This document shows, piece after piece, positions 15,659 through 24,157 of a DNA stretch of 38,220 nt; position 1 is the stretch's first letter; each line of letters opens with the position of its first letter. The stretch covers positions 1 through 38,220 of the forward strand of contig CAZVBR010000002.1 in assembly GCA_964625755.1 (NCBI GenBank), read 5' to 3'. The notes under the pieces were generated by a model. The model searched no databases. It had not been told where the DNA came from and was given only the letters and a program-made list of their open reading frames with translations. Position numbers and translations under genes: made by a program. Origin of the DNA: CAZVBR01 sp964625755. GTDB lineage: Bacteria > Patescibacteriota > Minisyncoccia > Phycocordibacterales > XYD1-FULL-46-19.

Positions 15659-17206
15659 ATGTCATCACCAGAACAAGGGTCATTTAATTCAACTGAACAA
15701 CAGCCTCCCCGGGGGGAAATTTCCGGTGCTTATGGTAAGGCTGCTTGGCAATTAAGAGAAAGTCGGGATCTAAAGACCCGAGCCAGAGAATTAGATATAA
15801 ATGCCTCCGGTCATAAAGGGAAAAAAGTGGAGGAGGTTCAAGGTCAGTTGAATGAAGTTGTCGCCACTTTAAAAAGGGAGAACATTAGCTGGCTTGAAGG
15901 TAAATTTTCAGACCTTGTGTCTTATTTTGAAGAGGCCGGGATCACGGAAGAGGAAGTCCGAGAATCATACCAAAAAGGTTTAGAGACTTTCCTGGTCCAG
16001 ACTTATAGATTGTACCGAAAAGATCAACCGGAGCCCCTTTCGGTCATCGGGGAGGAGTCGTTTCTTCGTGATTTTGCCACCGCTTATACTTATGATTTTA
16101 TTCTGGCACTTAGAAATGCTCGGAGGTTCGGAGCCTCGGCCAGTCATGCTCTTGATATTGCCAAACGGTCAAATAGATTGAATCCCGATATTCTTTTAAA
16201 ACTTCAAAAGCAATTTCCGGAGTTTGAACCCGGCCTGATCCGGATCGCAGCTTCCAATAATTCTGTAAATCCTCAGGCCTATTTGGAAAAGGTGAAGGTT
16301 ACAATTTCTGAGCTCAAAAATAAATTTCCGGAGTTTGAAGATTGGGTCATTCACCGGGCGGCCGTTAATAGCCCTAAAAATTCAGAAGGTTTTTTAAAGA
16401 GGGTCAAAGCCGTTATTTTAGAATTAGAAGAACAGTTTCCTGATTTTGAACCCGGGGTGATCCGGCAGGCCGCTGTTTTTTATCCGAAAAACCCACAAGA
16501 TTTTTTGGAAAAAGTTCAGAACAACATTTCTGAACTCAAGAAGGAGTATCCGGAATTCGAGCCCGGGGTAATTCGACAAGTGGCCGTTGGTAACCCGACA
16601 AACCCCCAAGCTTTTTTGGAGAGAGTCAAAGCCGTTATTCCCGAACTAAAGGATGAGTTCCCCGAATTTGATCACTGGGTTATTCAAAAGGCAGCTGTCA
16701 ATAATAGCGCTAAGACCCGGGAATTCTTGCAAAAGGTTCGGTCTGATGTGGTTGAACTGAAAGAAAAGTTCCCGGAATTTGAAAATTGGATCATTGAACG
16801 CGTGGCAATTAATAACCCTAAAGACCCTCAGGGGTTTTTGGGAAAACTGCGGGTTAATTTTTCCGAACTTAAGAAAGAGTATCCTGAGTTTAGTGATGGG
16901 ATGATAAGATACGTTGCTGTTGGTTGCCCAGTTAACCCTCATGAAGTGTTGGAAAGAGCCAGAAGAGCTGCTCCGGAACTCAAGCGGGAGTACCCGGAAT
17001 TTGAAAATTGGGTCATTCAGCGAGCGATGATCCATAGCGCTAAAGACCCCCGAGCTTTTTTGGAGAAGGCCAGGGTCAATGTCTCGGAACTGGAAAGGGA
17101 ATTTCCGGATCAAAACCGTTCAGACATTTTGAAAGCGGTTACTAGTTATCCTTCCGACCCCCGAAAGTATTTTCGGGGGCAGATGAAAAGGACAGAGAAG
17201 GGCTAA
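15659..17206 (+). CDS. Protein with eight tandem 37-residue helical repeats
   Basis: The 515-residue cytosolic protein has no signal or membrane segment. Residues 1-185 are a charged, helical N-terminal region. From residue 186 there are eight complete 37-residue repeats plus a degenerate ninth, ending in a basic tail. Each repeat starts F/Y-P-E-F, continues with a short helix (xVIRxAAV), a variable turn (NNS, NSP, FYP, GNP, NNS, NNP, GCP, HSA), then NPxxFLEKV and a second helix ending ELK. This predicts an alpha-alpha superhelix. Helix-turn-helix solenoids with hypervariable turns include nucleic-acid binders (mTERF, TALE-like) and peptide binders. I recognise no family with certainty, and the function is unknown. 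The gene is monocistronic, with an extended -10 box at its ATG. Confidence 0.8.
   Translation: MSSPEQGSFNSTEQQPPRGEISGAYGKAAWQLRESRDLKTRARELDINASGHKGKKVEEVQGQLNEVVATLKRENISWLEGKFSDLVSYFEEAGITEEEVRESYQKGLETFLVQTYRLYRKDQPEPLSVIGEESFLRDFATAYTYDFILALRNARRFGASASHALDIAKRSNRLNPDILLKLQKQFPEFEPGLIRIAASNNSVNPQAYLEKVKVTISELKNKFPEFEDWVIHRAAVNSPKNSEGFLKRVKAVILELEEQFPDFEPGVIRQAAVFYPKNPQDFLEKVQNNISELKKEYPEFEPGVIRQVAVGNPTNPQAFLERVKAVIPELKDEFPEFDHWVIQKAAVNNSAKTREFLQKVRSDVVELKEKFPEFENWIIERVAINNPKDPQGFLGKLRVNFSELKKEYPEFSDGMIRYVAVGCPVNPHEVLERARRAAPELKREYPEFENWVIQRAMIHSAKDPRAFLEKARVNVSELEREFPDQNRSDILKAVTSYPSDPRKYFRGQMKRTEKG
16214..17101 (+). repeat. Eight 111-bp coding repeats
   Basis: Exact 111-bp periodicity, with units starting at 16214, 16325, 16436, 16547, 16658, 16769, 16880 and 16991 and a ninth degenerate unit from 17102. 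The units have diverged in nucleotide sequence but keep length without indels, so this is an old, selected array rather than a recent expansion. Confidence 0.92.
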
Positions 17207-17220
17207 CTATCCTCTGAGTT

Positions 17221-17249
17221 TTGACTCCGTTGTTTATTAGAAATTATTT
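17221..17249 (+). promoter_or_regulatory. Putative promoter of the DUF3105 gene
   Basis: TTGACT (17221-17226), 17 nt, then TTATTT (17244-17249), ending 9 nt before the ATG at 17259. No Shine-Dalgarno sequence is seen. Confidence 0.5.
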
Positions 17250-17258
17250 TATAAAACT

Positions 17259-17873
17259 ATGGAAAACACAACTTCAGATCAGGAATTATATCAATCAAAA
17301 AAAGAAGCTAAAAGAAAATACCGAAAACGGGCCCGGATTTTACGTTTGAGTCGATTTTATTTACTCATTTTTTCAGGACTGGTTGTATTTGGTTTTGGTC
17401 TTTATTGGCTGGCCGGTACTCTTGGTCCGCAGGGCGTGGATTTTAGCCGGGCTGTGCCAGTGATAGAGGATCGGACTCATATCCCGGTGGGGGAAAGTGA
17501 GTTTGTTACCTATAATTCAAATCCGCCCACTTCCGGGCCGCATTATGATCAGACGGCCCGATCCGGATTCCGGACCGAAGAGATTTCTGACGGTCATATA
17601 ATTCATAATTTAGAGCATGGTGATATTTGGATCTCATACCGACCCGGGGTGTCCGAAGAAGTTAAAGATCAGCTGCGTCAGTTTGGATCTGCTAAAGTGA
17701 TCATTACGCCCCGATCTGATAATGAGACCGATATTGCTCTGGCGGCATGGGGCCGATTGGATGTTTTTGATTTGGAAGATGATCTTGTGCCGGAGCAGCG
17801 GATCGAAGATTTTATCAAACGTTATATCGGTCGAGGGCCGGAAAGGGTACCGGGGGCTAGTGGGGGAATTTAG
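17259..17873 (+). CDS. DUF3105 membrane-anchored protein
   Basis: The 204-residue protein begins with a basic cytosolic segment (KKEAKRKYRKRARILR), then one membrane helix (about 33-52), then an external DUF3105 domain. The family signature is clear: YNSNPPTSGPHY and IIHNLEHGDIWISY, with conserved histidines that may bind a metal. DUF3105 has no established function. Its conserved His, Asn and Glu residues suggest a metal-dependent or redox role (inference). It is followed by three hairpins before typA. Confidence 0.85.
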   Translation: MENTTSDQELYQSKKEAKRKYRKRARILRLSRFYLLIFSGLVVFGFGLYWLAGTLGPQGVDFSRAVPVIEDRTHIPVGESEFVTYNSNPPTSGPHYDQTARSGFRTEEISDGHIIHNLEHGDIWISYRPGVSEEVKDQLRQFGSAKVIITPRSDNETDIALAAWGRLDVFDLEDDLVPEQRIEDFIKRYIGRGPERVPGASGGI

Positions 17874-17992
17874 AATTTTCGCTCGGGAGTATCCGAGTTT
17901 GATTTTATAAAGATCCTTCTTTGGGAAGAAGGGGGTTGAAAAGGCTGCCGTGTTTCTTTTTAACGGCAGATGATGTAGAGTAAGTCAGTGTG

Positions 17993-18019
17993 ACCAAGGC
18001 CGACGGTGGCCGGTTTTTT
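17993..18019 (+). terminator. Terminator upstream of typA
   Basis: A stem of ACC plus GGCC pairing with GGCC plus GGT (two-base bulge, loop GACGGT) is followed by six T. Two further hairpins lie just upstream (17915-17932, CCTTCTT/AAGAAGG; 17945-17969, CTGCCGT/ACGGCAG), so the region insulates the DUF3105 gene from typA. Confidence 0.65.
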
Positions 18020-18041
18020 AAGTTTAAATTTTAAATATATT

Positions 18042-19814
18042 ATGGAAATCAGAAATATTGGTATTATTGCTCACGTTGATCACGGTAAAACTACTTTGAC
18101 GGATGCTATTTTGCGCCAAACCGGGGCCGGCCGAGAAGGGGTGACGATGGATTCGGTCGATCTGGAGAGTGAACGTGGCATTACGATCTACGCCAAGAAT
18201 GCCTCGGTTATTTATCGGGATACCAAGATCAATATTGTCGATACCCCCGGGCATGCCGATTTTGGTTCAGAGGTCGAGCGGGTATTGCGATCGGTAGATT
18301 CGGTGTTGCTGGTGGTGGATGCTGCCGAAGGTCCGATGCCTCAAACTCGTTTCGTGCTTCGCAAGTCTCTGGAGTTGGGATTGAAGCCGTTGGTAGTGGT
18401 CAATAAGATCGATAAACCGGCCGCTGATCCGAGCTGGTGTGTTGATCAGGTATTAGAATTGTTTTGGGAGTTGGGGGCAAATGAGGATCAAGCAGATTTT
18501 TCGGTTGTTTATGCTATCGGGGTAAAAGGGGTTGCCAAGCAAGAGCTTGATGACGTCTCAGGCGACCTTACCCCGCTTTTGGATAAAATTTTGGAATTGG
18601 TTCCCGGGGCGGAACCTGAGTTAGCGGACCAGCCACTTAAGGCTCAACCCTTTAATCTTGGTTATGATAATTATTTGGGCCGATTGGCGGTTACCAGGAT
18701 CTATCAAGGCCGGATCGGGGTTGGTCAGAGAGTTTACGTTGTTGATTCTGCGGGTGGAATTCGTTCGACTAAAATAACCAAGCTGTTTTCTTTAGATGGC
18801 CTGGAGCGAGTAGAGACCGAAGAGGCCGCGGCCGGGGATATTGTCATTGTTGCCGGGTTGGGAGATATAAATATCGGTGAGACGATCTCTGACAGGGAAG
18901 AGGTTGAATCGTTGCCAATGATCGCGGTTGACGAGCCAACTATTTCGATCGATATATTCATCAATACTTCGCCCTTGGCCGGTCGGGAGGGGAAATTTTT
19001 AACAGCTCGACAGATTCGGAGTCGTCTCGAGCGAGAACTTGAGGTTAATGTGGGCTTGAAAATTGATTTTTCTCAAAATGATACCTTTAAGCTCCACGGA
19101 CGAGGGGAGTTGCATCTATCGATCTTACTGGAGCAGATGCGTCGGGAGAGTTATGAATGTCAGATATCTCAACCCCAGATCATTACTCAAGTTGACCAAC
19201 AGGGTCAATTATTGGAGCCGTTTGAAGAGGTGGTCATAGATATCCCGAGCGAATATCAGGGGTCGGTTATTGAGGGTTTGGGTCGACGTCAGGTGATCTT
19301 AAAGGATATGAGTTCGCAAGAATATTCTGTTCGTTTGGTTTTGGAGGGGCCGACTCGCGGCTTGCTTGGCTACAGAGGCCAATTCGTTCTGGATACCAAG
19401 GGGGAAGGTATTTTCTCTTCACGGTTTTTGGAGTTTCGGCCGTTTGCCGGTGAGATCGGTAAAAGTTCTTTGGGGTCAATGGTTTCGATGACTGGCGGTC
19501 GGGCTTTGGGTTTTGCATTGTGGAATCTTCAGGAGCGAGGCGTGCTCTACATCGGACCCGGGGAGGAGGTTTATGAAGGGATGGTGGTCGGCAATACCGC
19601 CAAAGGCGAAGAATTACATGTTAATCCCACTAAAGGTAAGCAATTGTCGAATGTTCGATCAAGCGGGTCGGATGATGCCATAACCTTGACACCGCCTTTT
19701 GTTTTGAATATCGAACGGGGTTTGGAGTTGATGGCCAATGACGAATATCTTGAGATCACCCCCGGATCAGTTCGGCTGCGAAAACGAAAGCTCGGCAAAA
19801 AAGCCAAAAGCTAG
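18042..19814 (+). CDS. typA: Translational GTPase TypA/BipA
   Basis: The 590-residue, full-length ribosome-binding GTPase has G1 AHVDHGKT, G2 ERGITI, G3 DTPGHADF and G4 NKID near the N-terminus, then EF-G-like domains and the BipA-specific C-terminal domain (SMVSMTGGRALGFALWNLQERG, TKGKQLSNVR). TypA binds 70S ribosomes and assists 50S assembly and growth under stress, especially cold. The ATG at 18042 matches the family N-terminus (MEIRNIGIIAHVDHG); an in-frame GTG at 18006 lies inside the preceding terminator and is rejected. It is convergent with the DEAD-box helicase. Confidence 0.96.
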   Translation: MEIRNIGIIAHVDHGKTTLTDAILRQTGAGREGVTMDSVDLESERGITIYAKNASVIYRDTKINIVDTPGHADFGSEVERVLRSVDSVLLVVDAAEGPMPQTRFVLRKSLELGLKPLVVVNKIDKPAADPSWCVDQVLELFWELGANEDQADFSVVYAIGVKGVAKQELDDVSGDLTPLLDKILELVPGAEPELADQPLKAQPFNLGYDNYLGRLAVTRIYQGRIGVGQRVYVVDSAGGIRSTKITKLFSLDGLERVETEEAAAGDIVIVAGLGDINIGETISDREEVESLPMIAVDEPTISIDIFINTSPLAGREGKFLTARQIRSRLERELEVNVGLKIDFSQNDTFKLHGRGELHLSILLEQMRRESYECQISQPQIITQVDQQGQLLEPFEEVVIDIPSEYQGSVIEGLGRRQVILKDMSSQEYSVRLVLEGPTRGLLGYRGQFVLDTKGEGIFSSRFLEFRPFAGEIGKSSLGSMVSMTGGRALGFALWNLQERGVLYIGPGEEVYEGMVVGNTAKGEELHVNPTKGKQLSNVRSSGSDDAITLTPPFVLNIERGLELMANDEYLEITPGSVRLRKRKLGKKAKS

Positions 19815-19907
19815 ACCCTGTTTATTTGAGTCACCGTTGTCGCGGTTGATCAAAATTTATACCTCGGTAATTTTTCACCTGTAAAATAGTCAGATTTTTT
19901 ACGGGCT

Positions 19908-21137
19908 TTAGTGTTGTACGAAGGTTAAAGCCCGGCCGTATTTATTGCCCCGTCCGGTTCGGCCGATACGGTGAATGTAGTCTTCGTAGGTCGACGGTAG
20001 ATCGTAGTTTATAACGTGACTTACCTCATTGATGTGCAGACCGCGGGCGGCAACGTCAGTGGCCACTAGAATCGAGTTTGAACCTTTCTTAAAGCTTTCC
20101 AGAGCTCGTTGGCGCTGAGGATGAGATTTGTTGCCGTGAATCGAAGTGGCTGTTAGACCCCGGCGAGACAGGTCGCGGCTTAATTTTTCGACACTGTGTT
20201 TCATTTCACCGAATATCAAAACTCGGGAGAAATCCGGACCGGTTAACAGTTCGGTGAGGGTCTCAAATTTATTATCAGATCGATGACGGATCACATCCTG
20301 ATAGATGTTGCCTGATATGTCTTGTTTTTTAACTGATATCGTAGTTGGGTTTTGAAGAAAATCTCGGATCAGTCGCTCTATTTCTGATGGCAGGGTGGCC
20401 GAGAAGCAATGGGTTTCTTTTTGGGCCGGAGTGTGGGATAGAATAGTGCGAATATCTTTGATGAAACCCATGTCCAGCATTCGGTCGGCTTCATCGAGGA
20501 CCACCGAGCTGATACGGTCCAGTTTCAAGTTTTTTCGAGATATCAGGTCCAAGATCCGACCCGGGGTGCCGATTATAAAATGATTTGATTGACGCAGAGA
20601 TCTTATCTGAGTTTGGATGTTGGTTCCGCCGATGCAGATAACAGACCGGGTATTTGAGCCGGGGGTCAGTTTTCGAAGTTCAGATTCGATCTGAACAGCT
20701 AACTCGCGAGTCGGGGTTAGGATCAGAGTTTGGCGGTTTTTATTTTGCTCTTTAAGTTCGATCAACGGTAAAAGAAAGGCGGCGGTTTTGCCGGTACCGG
20801 TGTTGGCAATTCCGACTGTATCTCGACCTTCAAGGATCAAAGGGATGACCTTGTCTTGAATGGGAGTCGGAGAGACGAGACGGTGTTGATCGATATTTGC
20901 CAATATCTCTGGACTAAAACCAAATTCGGTGAAAGTGTGTTCAGCCTGGTATTTTATTTCCGGTTCCGTGGCGGAGGGATTGTGGTTAATGTAACGCGAG
21001 ACGTTAAAACTCGGTCGTCCTTTTCGCCCGGAGTGGGGCCTGTTTCGAAAACGATTTTTTTGAGTTCGAGGGGCTTGAGAATGCCCGGTTTTGGATAATG
21101 AAAACGGTCGCCTAGAGCGGCTTGATGAATTAGACAT
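19908..21137 (-). CDS. DEAD-box ATP-dependent RNA helicase
   Basis: The 409-residue helicase has a basic Ser/Arg-rich N-terminal tail (1-60), a Q motif (SPTPIQ), motif I ANTGTGKT (111-118), Ia PTRELA, II DEAD (215-218), III SAT and VI HRIGRTGR. It stops only about a dozen residues after motif VI, so it has the RecA-like core and an N-terminal rather than C-terminal basic extension. Roles in ribosome assembly and mRNA unwinding, often cold-related, are typical. Its stop codon lies in a 9-bp hairpin (19902-19910 with 19926-19934) that may end the transcript. The 5' side has a possible structured leader. Confidence 0.93.
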   Translation of the reverse strand: MSNSSSRSRRPFSLSKTGHSQAPRTQKNRFRNRPHSGRKGRPSFNVSRYINHNPSATEPEIKYQAEHTFTEFGFSPEILANIDQHRLVSPTPIQDKVIPLILEGRDTVGIANTGTGKTAAFLLPLIELKEQNKNRQTLILTPTRELAVQIESELRKLTPGSNTRSVICIGGTNIQTQIRSLRQSNHFIIGTPGRILDLISRKNLKLDRISSVVLDEADRMLDMGFIKDIRTILSHTPAQKETHCFSATLPSEIERLIRDFLQNPTTISVKKQDISGNIYQDVIRHRSDNKFETLTELLTGPDFSRVLIFGEMKHSVEKLSRDLSRRGLTATSIHGNKSHPQRQRALESFKKGSNSILVATDVAARGLHINEVSHVINYDLPSTYEDYIHRIGRTGRGNKYGRALTFVQH

Positions 21138-21149
21138 ATTTTAATTGTT

Positions 21150-21201
21150 AGGGTGGTGCAGGTATTAATCCAAAATGTCACTTTTGCTGCCTAAGCACCC
21201 T
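21150..21201 (-). promoter_or_regulatory. Possible structured 5' leader of the helicase gene
   Basis: Interrupted inverted repeats AGGGTG/CACCCT (21150-21155 with 21196-21201) and GCAG/CTGC (21158-21161 with 21187-21190) lie immediately upstream of the helicase start. If transcribed they would form a leader hairpin; such leaders are common for cold-induced helicase genes. Function is inferred only. Confidence 0.35.
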
Positions 21202-21357
21202 ACACGAGAACTTAAGATCTTCTTACTCTACCATAAAAAAACAAAAAAGCAATCATAATTGATCAAAAAGATAGCTAAGGTAGAAAATTCCGGTATTGTA
21301 TTTTTAGTGGTAAGTTGTTAAAATTGTAATTAATTATTTAGTTTAGGAATTATTTAT

Positions 21358-21921
21358 ATGCTCTATACTGGTAAAGGGGACAAAGGGACATCTTGTTTGT
21401 ACGGCTGTTGTCAAGATCAAAGAATCGGCAAGGATGAGCCGATATTTGAAGCTTTGGGGAGATTGGATGAACTAAATTCTTATTTGGGCTTGTGTGCTGT
21501 TTTAGCTGAAAGATCAGATATCAAATTAAAGGAGTGTTCTGTTTTTGAGGTCGTGACCTGGCTTCAAGATAAATTATTTTCCATTCAGGCCGAATTGGGA
21601 GGGGCGGATAAACAATTGTCGGCTGAGTCGGTGGAGCAGATGGAAAAATGGATCGCGGAAGTGGAGGCGATTATTCCGCCGATAAAAAATTTCATTATTT
21701 CGGGCGGGGAAGAGTTGGCGGTTCATTTTGATATCGCAAGGACGATGGCCAGGAAGGCGGAGCGTCAAGCTGTCGTGGTCCTTAAAAACACTCCGGATCG
21801 ATTGGGCGATACTGAGCTTGCTTTTCTTAACAGATTGTCATCTTTACTGTTTGCTTTAGGGAGATTTACAAATCACAAATTTGAAAAAAAAGAAAGATCG
21901 CCTCGGTACGATATCAAATGA
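21358..21921 (+). CDS. PduO-type cob(I)alamin adenosyltransferase
   Basis: The 187-residue protein matches ATP:corrinoid adenosyltransferases of the PduO type: MLYTGKGDKGTS at the N-terminus (ATP binding), ALGRLDELNSYLG, IISGGEELAVHFDIARTMARKAER (the Arg/Glu helix) and LNRLSSLLFALGR. It makes adenosylcobalamin from ATP and reduced corrinoid, acting as a trimer. No corrin-ring synthesis gene is nearby, so it most likely adenosylates salvaged corrinoid for the AdoCbl-dependent ribonucleotide reductase at 29877. It is transcribed alone, divergent from the helicase, and ends in TGA. Confidence 0.92.
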   Translation: MLYTGKGDKGTSCLYGCCQDQRIGKDEPIFEALGRLDELNSYLGLCAVLAERSDIKLKECSVFEVVTWLQDKLFSIQAELGGADKQLSAESVEQMEKWIAEVEAIIPPIKNFIISGGEELAVHFDIARTMARKAERQAVVVLKNTPDRLGDTELAFLNRLSSLLFALGRFTNHKFEKKERSPRYDIK

Positions 21922-22250
21922 TCATTGTTATTTAAAGAGCAGTCATCTGGAAGTGAGGTCGTGAGCTGAGCTGGTAATTTCCTGTAAATTGCAAAGCTCG
22001 TTTTGGTGATCAAATTTTAACCTTAATCGCAGGCGATTCTCGGTCGGTTATATATGATCAGCCGGGAAAAAATCGGTGGTTTTTAGGTTGGACAACTAAA
22101 GCTAAGAGGCATACAATTAAAAAAGGATCTATTCTTCAAATGGGATGAAGGTTTTGAGTTTGTGGTGGTCGATGAGATTTAAAGTCACGATCTAAACTTG
22201 AAATTATTATTCATTTAAATTACCCATTAGTTAATTTCTTATTCTATTAT
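21922..22250. other. Gene-free interval of 329 bp
   Basis: There is no supported gene here. Short frames are broken by stops and lack start signals; a fragmentary frame around 22055-22180 could be a decayed gene, but I cannot name it. A TATTCT box at 22240-22245 sits 5 nt before the next ATG (22251). Confidence 0.5.
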
Positions 22251-23177
22251 ATGAAAATATTTTACAGTGTCTTGCTTATAATTGTCATTATTCTCATGCT
22301 CGGGTTGGGTTATGTCGCTTTCAGGGAAGAACCTGGCATTAATGACCGCGAAGAGGGCAACGATCTCGAAGAGATGAGTCTGGGGGTGGAATTTGTTCCG
22401 GAGGAAGGTATCGAGTCTCAAGAGATCAGGGTTGTAAATGATGAAGGTGTGGCATTGTTTCAACTGACAATCGATGAACTTAATCAATGGACTGAAGCTA
22501 ATTGGGGTATTTTTGAGGAGCCGCCGGAAGTGGCGATGCGAGAAGTTGATCCGAGCGGGTTTGGTTTTTTTGATCGAGCGGCTTCGATCTCACCGGATAA
22601 TAAACGGTTAGTGTTTTCGGTTTCTGATTATGCCGCGGCGACCACCGTATCTTTTGTGATCTTGGCGGATATTGAGACCGGGGAAATCGAGATGGTAAGT
22701 GAGTTAGCTCGAGGCGGTGTGGATGATTATGTTTGGTCTGATGATGGAGATTTGGTTGCCTACACACTGAGTACCGCTCGGGCCGGTGGAGATTTTTTAC
22801 GAGTTGATGATGTCGAGCAGATGGAAAAAAGTTTTGTTTTAAACGAGGAAGATCTGCTGAGTATTTTGGATCCGGATGAGGAATTGGTAGAGATGGGGCA
22901 ATTCATGCCGGTCTTTGGCGATCTGGAGTGGCGGGAAAACAGGCTTTATTTTTCGTCTGAACATCCCGAAGATGATCGGGTTCGTTGGTCGGTGGCGGTT
23001 GATGGCTCCGATCTTAAGGTAGAGGACCAGGTGACATACGAGAGCTCAGTTTTGGATGTTTCTTTTGATCACTCGCCAGGGGCAGAAATCGGCTATGAAA
23101 ATGACAGGTTAAAGATCACCTATGTCGGGCCAAATAGTCAGATGATGCGCTGGATCTGTCGTCTGATGAAGACTTAA
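22251..23177 (+). CDS. Membrane-anchored beta-propeller-like (TolB/PD40-like) protein
   Basis: The 308-residue product has an N-terminal hydrophobic anchor (about 5-22), an acidic linker and repeated blades resembling PD40/TolB propeller repeats: AASISPDNKRLVFSVSD, a DYVWSDDGDLVAYTLS repeat, and FGDLEWRENRLYFSSE. It is likely extracytoplasmic, with ligand unknown. The last dozen residues (after YVGPNS) turn Met/Arg/Cys-rich and unlike the rest, while the frame of the downstream gene is open from 23138. A 1-nt frameshift near 23135 is therefore possible. Confidence 0.65.
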   Translation: MKIFYSVLLIIVIILMLGLGYVAFREEPGINDREEGNDLEEMSLGVEFVPEEGIESQEIRVVNDEGVALFQLTIDELNQWTEANWGIFEEPPEVAMREVDPSGFGFFDRAASISPDNKRLVFSVSDYAAATTVSFVILADIETGEIEMVSELARGGVDDYVWSDDGDLVAYTLSTARAGGDFLRVDDVEQMEKSFVLNEEDLLSILDPDEELVEMGQFMPVFGDLEWRENRLYFSSEHPEDDRVRWSVAVDGSDLKVEDQVTYESSVLDVSFDHSPGAEIGYENDRLKITYVGPNSQMMRWICRLMKT

Positions 23178-23188
23178 GTGTTGCTGTT

Positions 23189-23611
23189 ATGAATTTATTA
23201 AGTATAGAAGAACATTTCTTTTTTACGGGGGCTAAAACCGGTGAATCGAAGTACTATGAGCTACTTAAAGAAGTTCGTGAAAAAAGAAAAGATCTTTTAG
23301 GGAAATTGATCCGTAACCCCAAAGGAGAGGAGTGGTGTATTTCTAAGCATTTATTGGCGGCTTCTATGCGAATAATGGAAGTGGGGACCAAGGAATTGGG
23401 ACGAGGTCGAACTGAAGAAGCCCAGGAACTTTTTCAGAAAGCTTTTGACATATATTCTTTGTTCTGGGGTCTGAATTTGGGAGTAGTGGAGAATAGTGAT
23501 GTGAAAGAGATAGATAAGCGAGCTATAAACAAGACAGACCCTCAGCCAAATGGTTTTATGACCAAGTTGAATGATCTGGTAAAGCGGGCGGTTAATTGCT
23601 GTCTGGAATAA
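23189..23611 (+). CDS. Small helical protein of unknown function
   Basis: The 140-residue cytosolic protein is probably all-helical. The stretch GRTEEAQELFQKAFDIYSLF looks like one tetratricopeptide-like helix pair, and two cysteines sit near the C-terminus. No family is recognised. It begins 11 nt after the propeller gene, and its frame is open upstream to 23138 (DDALDLSSDEDLSVAV), so it could be cotranscribed with, or the continuation of, the preceding gene. A weak hairpin (AAGAC/GTCTT at about 23625-23642) follows. Confidence 0.6.
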   Translation: MNLLSIEEHFFFTGAKTGESKYYELLKEVREKRKDLLGKLIRNPKGEEWCISKHLLAASMRIMEVGTKELGRGRTEEAQELFQKAFDIYSLFWGLNLGVVENSDVKEIDKRAINKTDPQPNGFMTKLNDLVKRAVNCCLE

Positions 23612-23865
23612 AATATTGATGGTAAAGACCGAGCTCAGTCTTGATCATTTTTGGAAGATAAGGAGTCGTCTTGTGATTATCCGGAGCGGGCTTTTTTGAG
23701 TGTTTACGGTGCAAACGGTGTTTTAAGGGTGGTATCCGTTGGGGGCAATAAGTTTAAATGATCAAAAAGAGCTCGTTTGACCTTTGATAATTCTTGTTGT
23801 TTTGCTTATTCTTAAAAATTCCCAGCTACTTTTTAGTTCCGTTCTTTTTCCATTTAAAAATATAA

Positions 23866-24151
23866 AAGTAATGAGCCGCCCGACGTGCGGGCGGCTGAGC
23901 AGATCTGGGGTCGGGAGAGTTTCCGTCCTCCCGAGCTCCGGCGCTTCCGACTAGAGCTGGAACCTTGCGCTTTAGGTTCACCACCCCCGGTCGCTTTTAC
24001 CCTAGGCCTGTGGGAGGTACAAGCGGGAGCAACTTCTGAATCGATGACCGCGCAATCATCTTTGATTCTTCTGTTTCTCCCCTTCAGCCGGAGGGTGCCA
24101 CTTCACCCCGAGCGGGCTCGATAAATCCGCTCATTGCCGACCCCAGATCTA
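23866..24151 (-). ncRNA. Structured RNA of about 280 nt, family not recognised
   Basis: On the minus strand this interval has a promoter, a long closing stem and a terminator but no protein gene. The ends pair through a perfect 14-bp stem (24137-24150 with 23901-23914). Internal hairpins are 24127-24132 with 24110-24115; 24104-24108 with 24093-24097; a long one at 24038-24068 (GAATC...GATGA/TCATC...GATTC); 23974-23979 with 23960-23965; and 23928-23932 with about 23913-23917. The multibranched shape suggests a functional RNA. It lacks tmRNA features (no T-arm, no CCA), lacks the SRP GGAA/AGCAG hairpin, lacks RNase P motifs (rnpB is elsewhere in this window) and does not look like the long rod of 6S RNA. 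No minus-strand gene follows, so it is not an obvious riboswitch. Calling it a stand-alone RNA is inference from structure and signals. Confidence 0.75.
23874..23896 (-). terminator. Terminator of the minus-strand RNA
   Basis: A 9-bp all-perfect GC-rich stem (AGCCGCCCG/CGGGCGGCT) with a 5-nt loop is followed on the minus strand by CATTACTTTTATATTTTT. It lies 4 nt beyond the closing stem of the RNA. Confidence 0.75.
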
Positions 24152-24157
24152 GGGTGC

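Noticed and set aside
23885..24124. 79-codon open frame on the plus strand
   Set aside because: It lies inside the minus-strand structured RNA, is Arg/Pro-rich, has no start signals and reflects GC-rich stems rather than a protein.
24061..24130. T-box-like or cobalamin-riboswitch-like motif (GUGGCACCC) in the minus-strand RNA
   Set aside because: The surrounding T-box and B12-riboswitch core motifs are missing, and no minus-strand gene follows.
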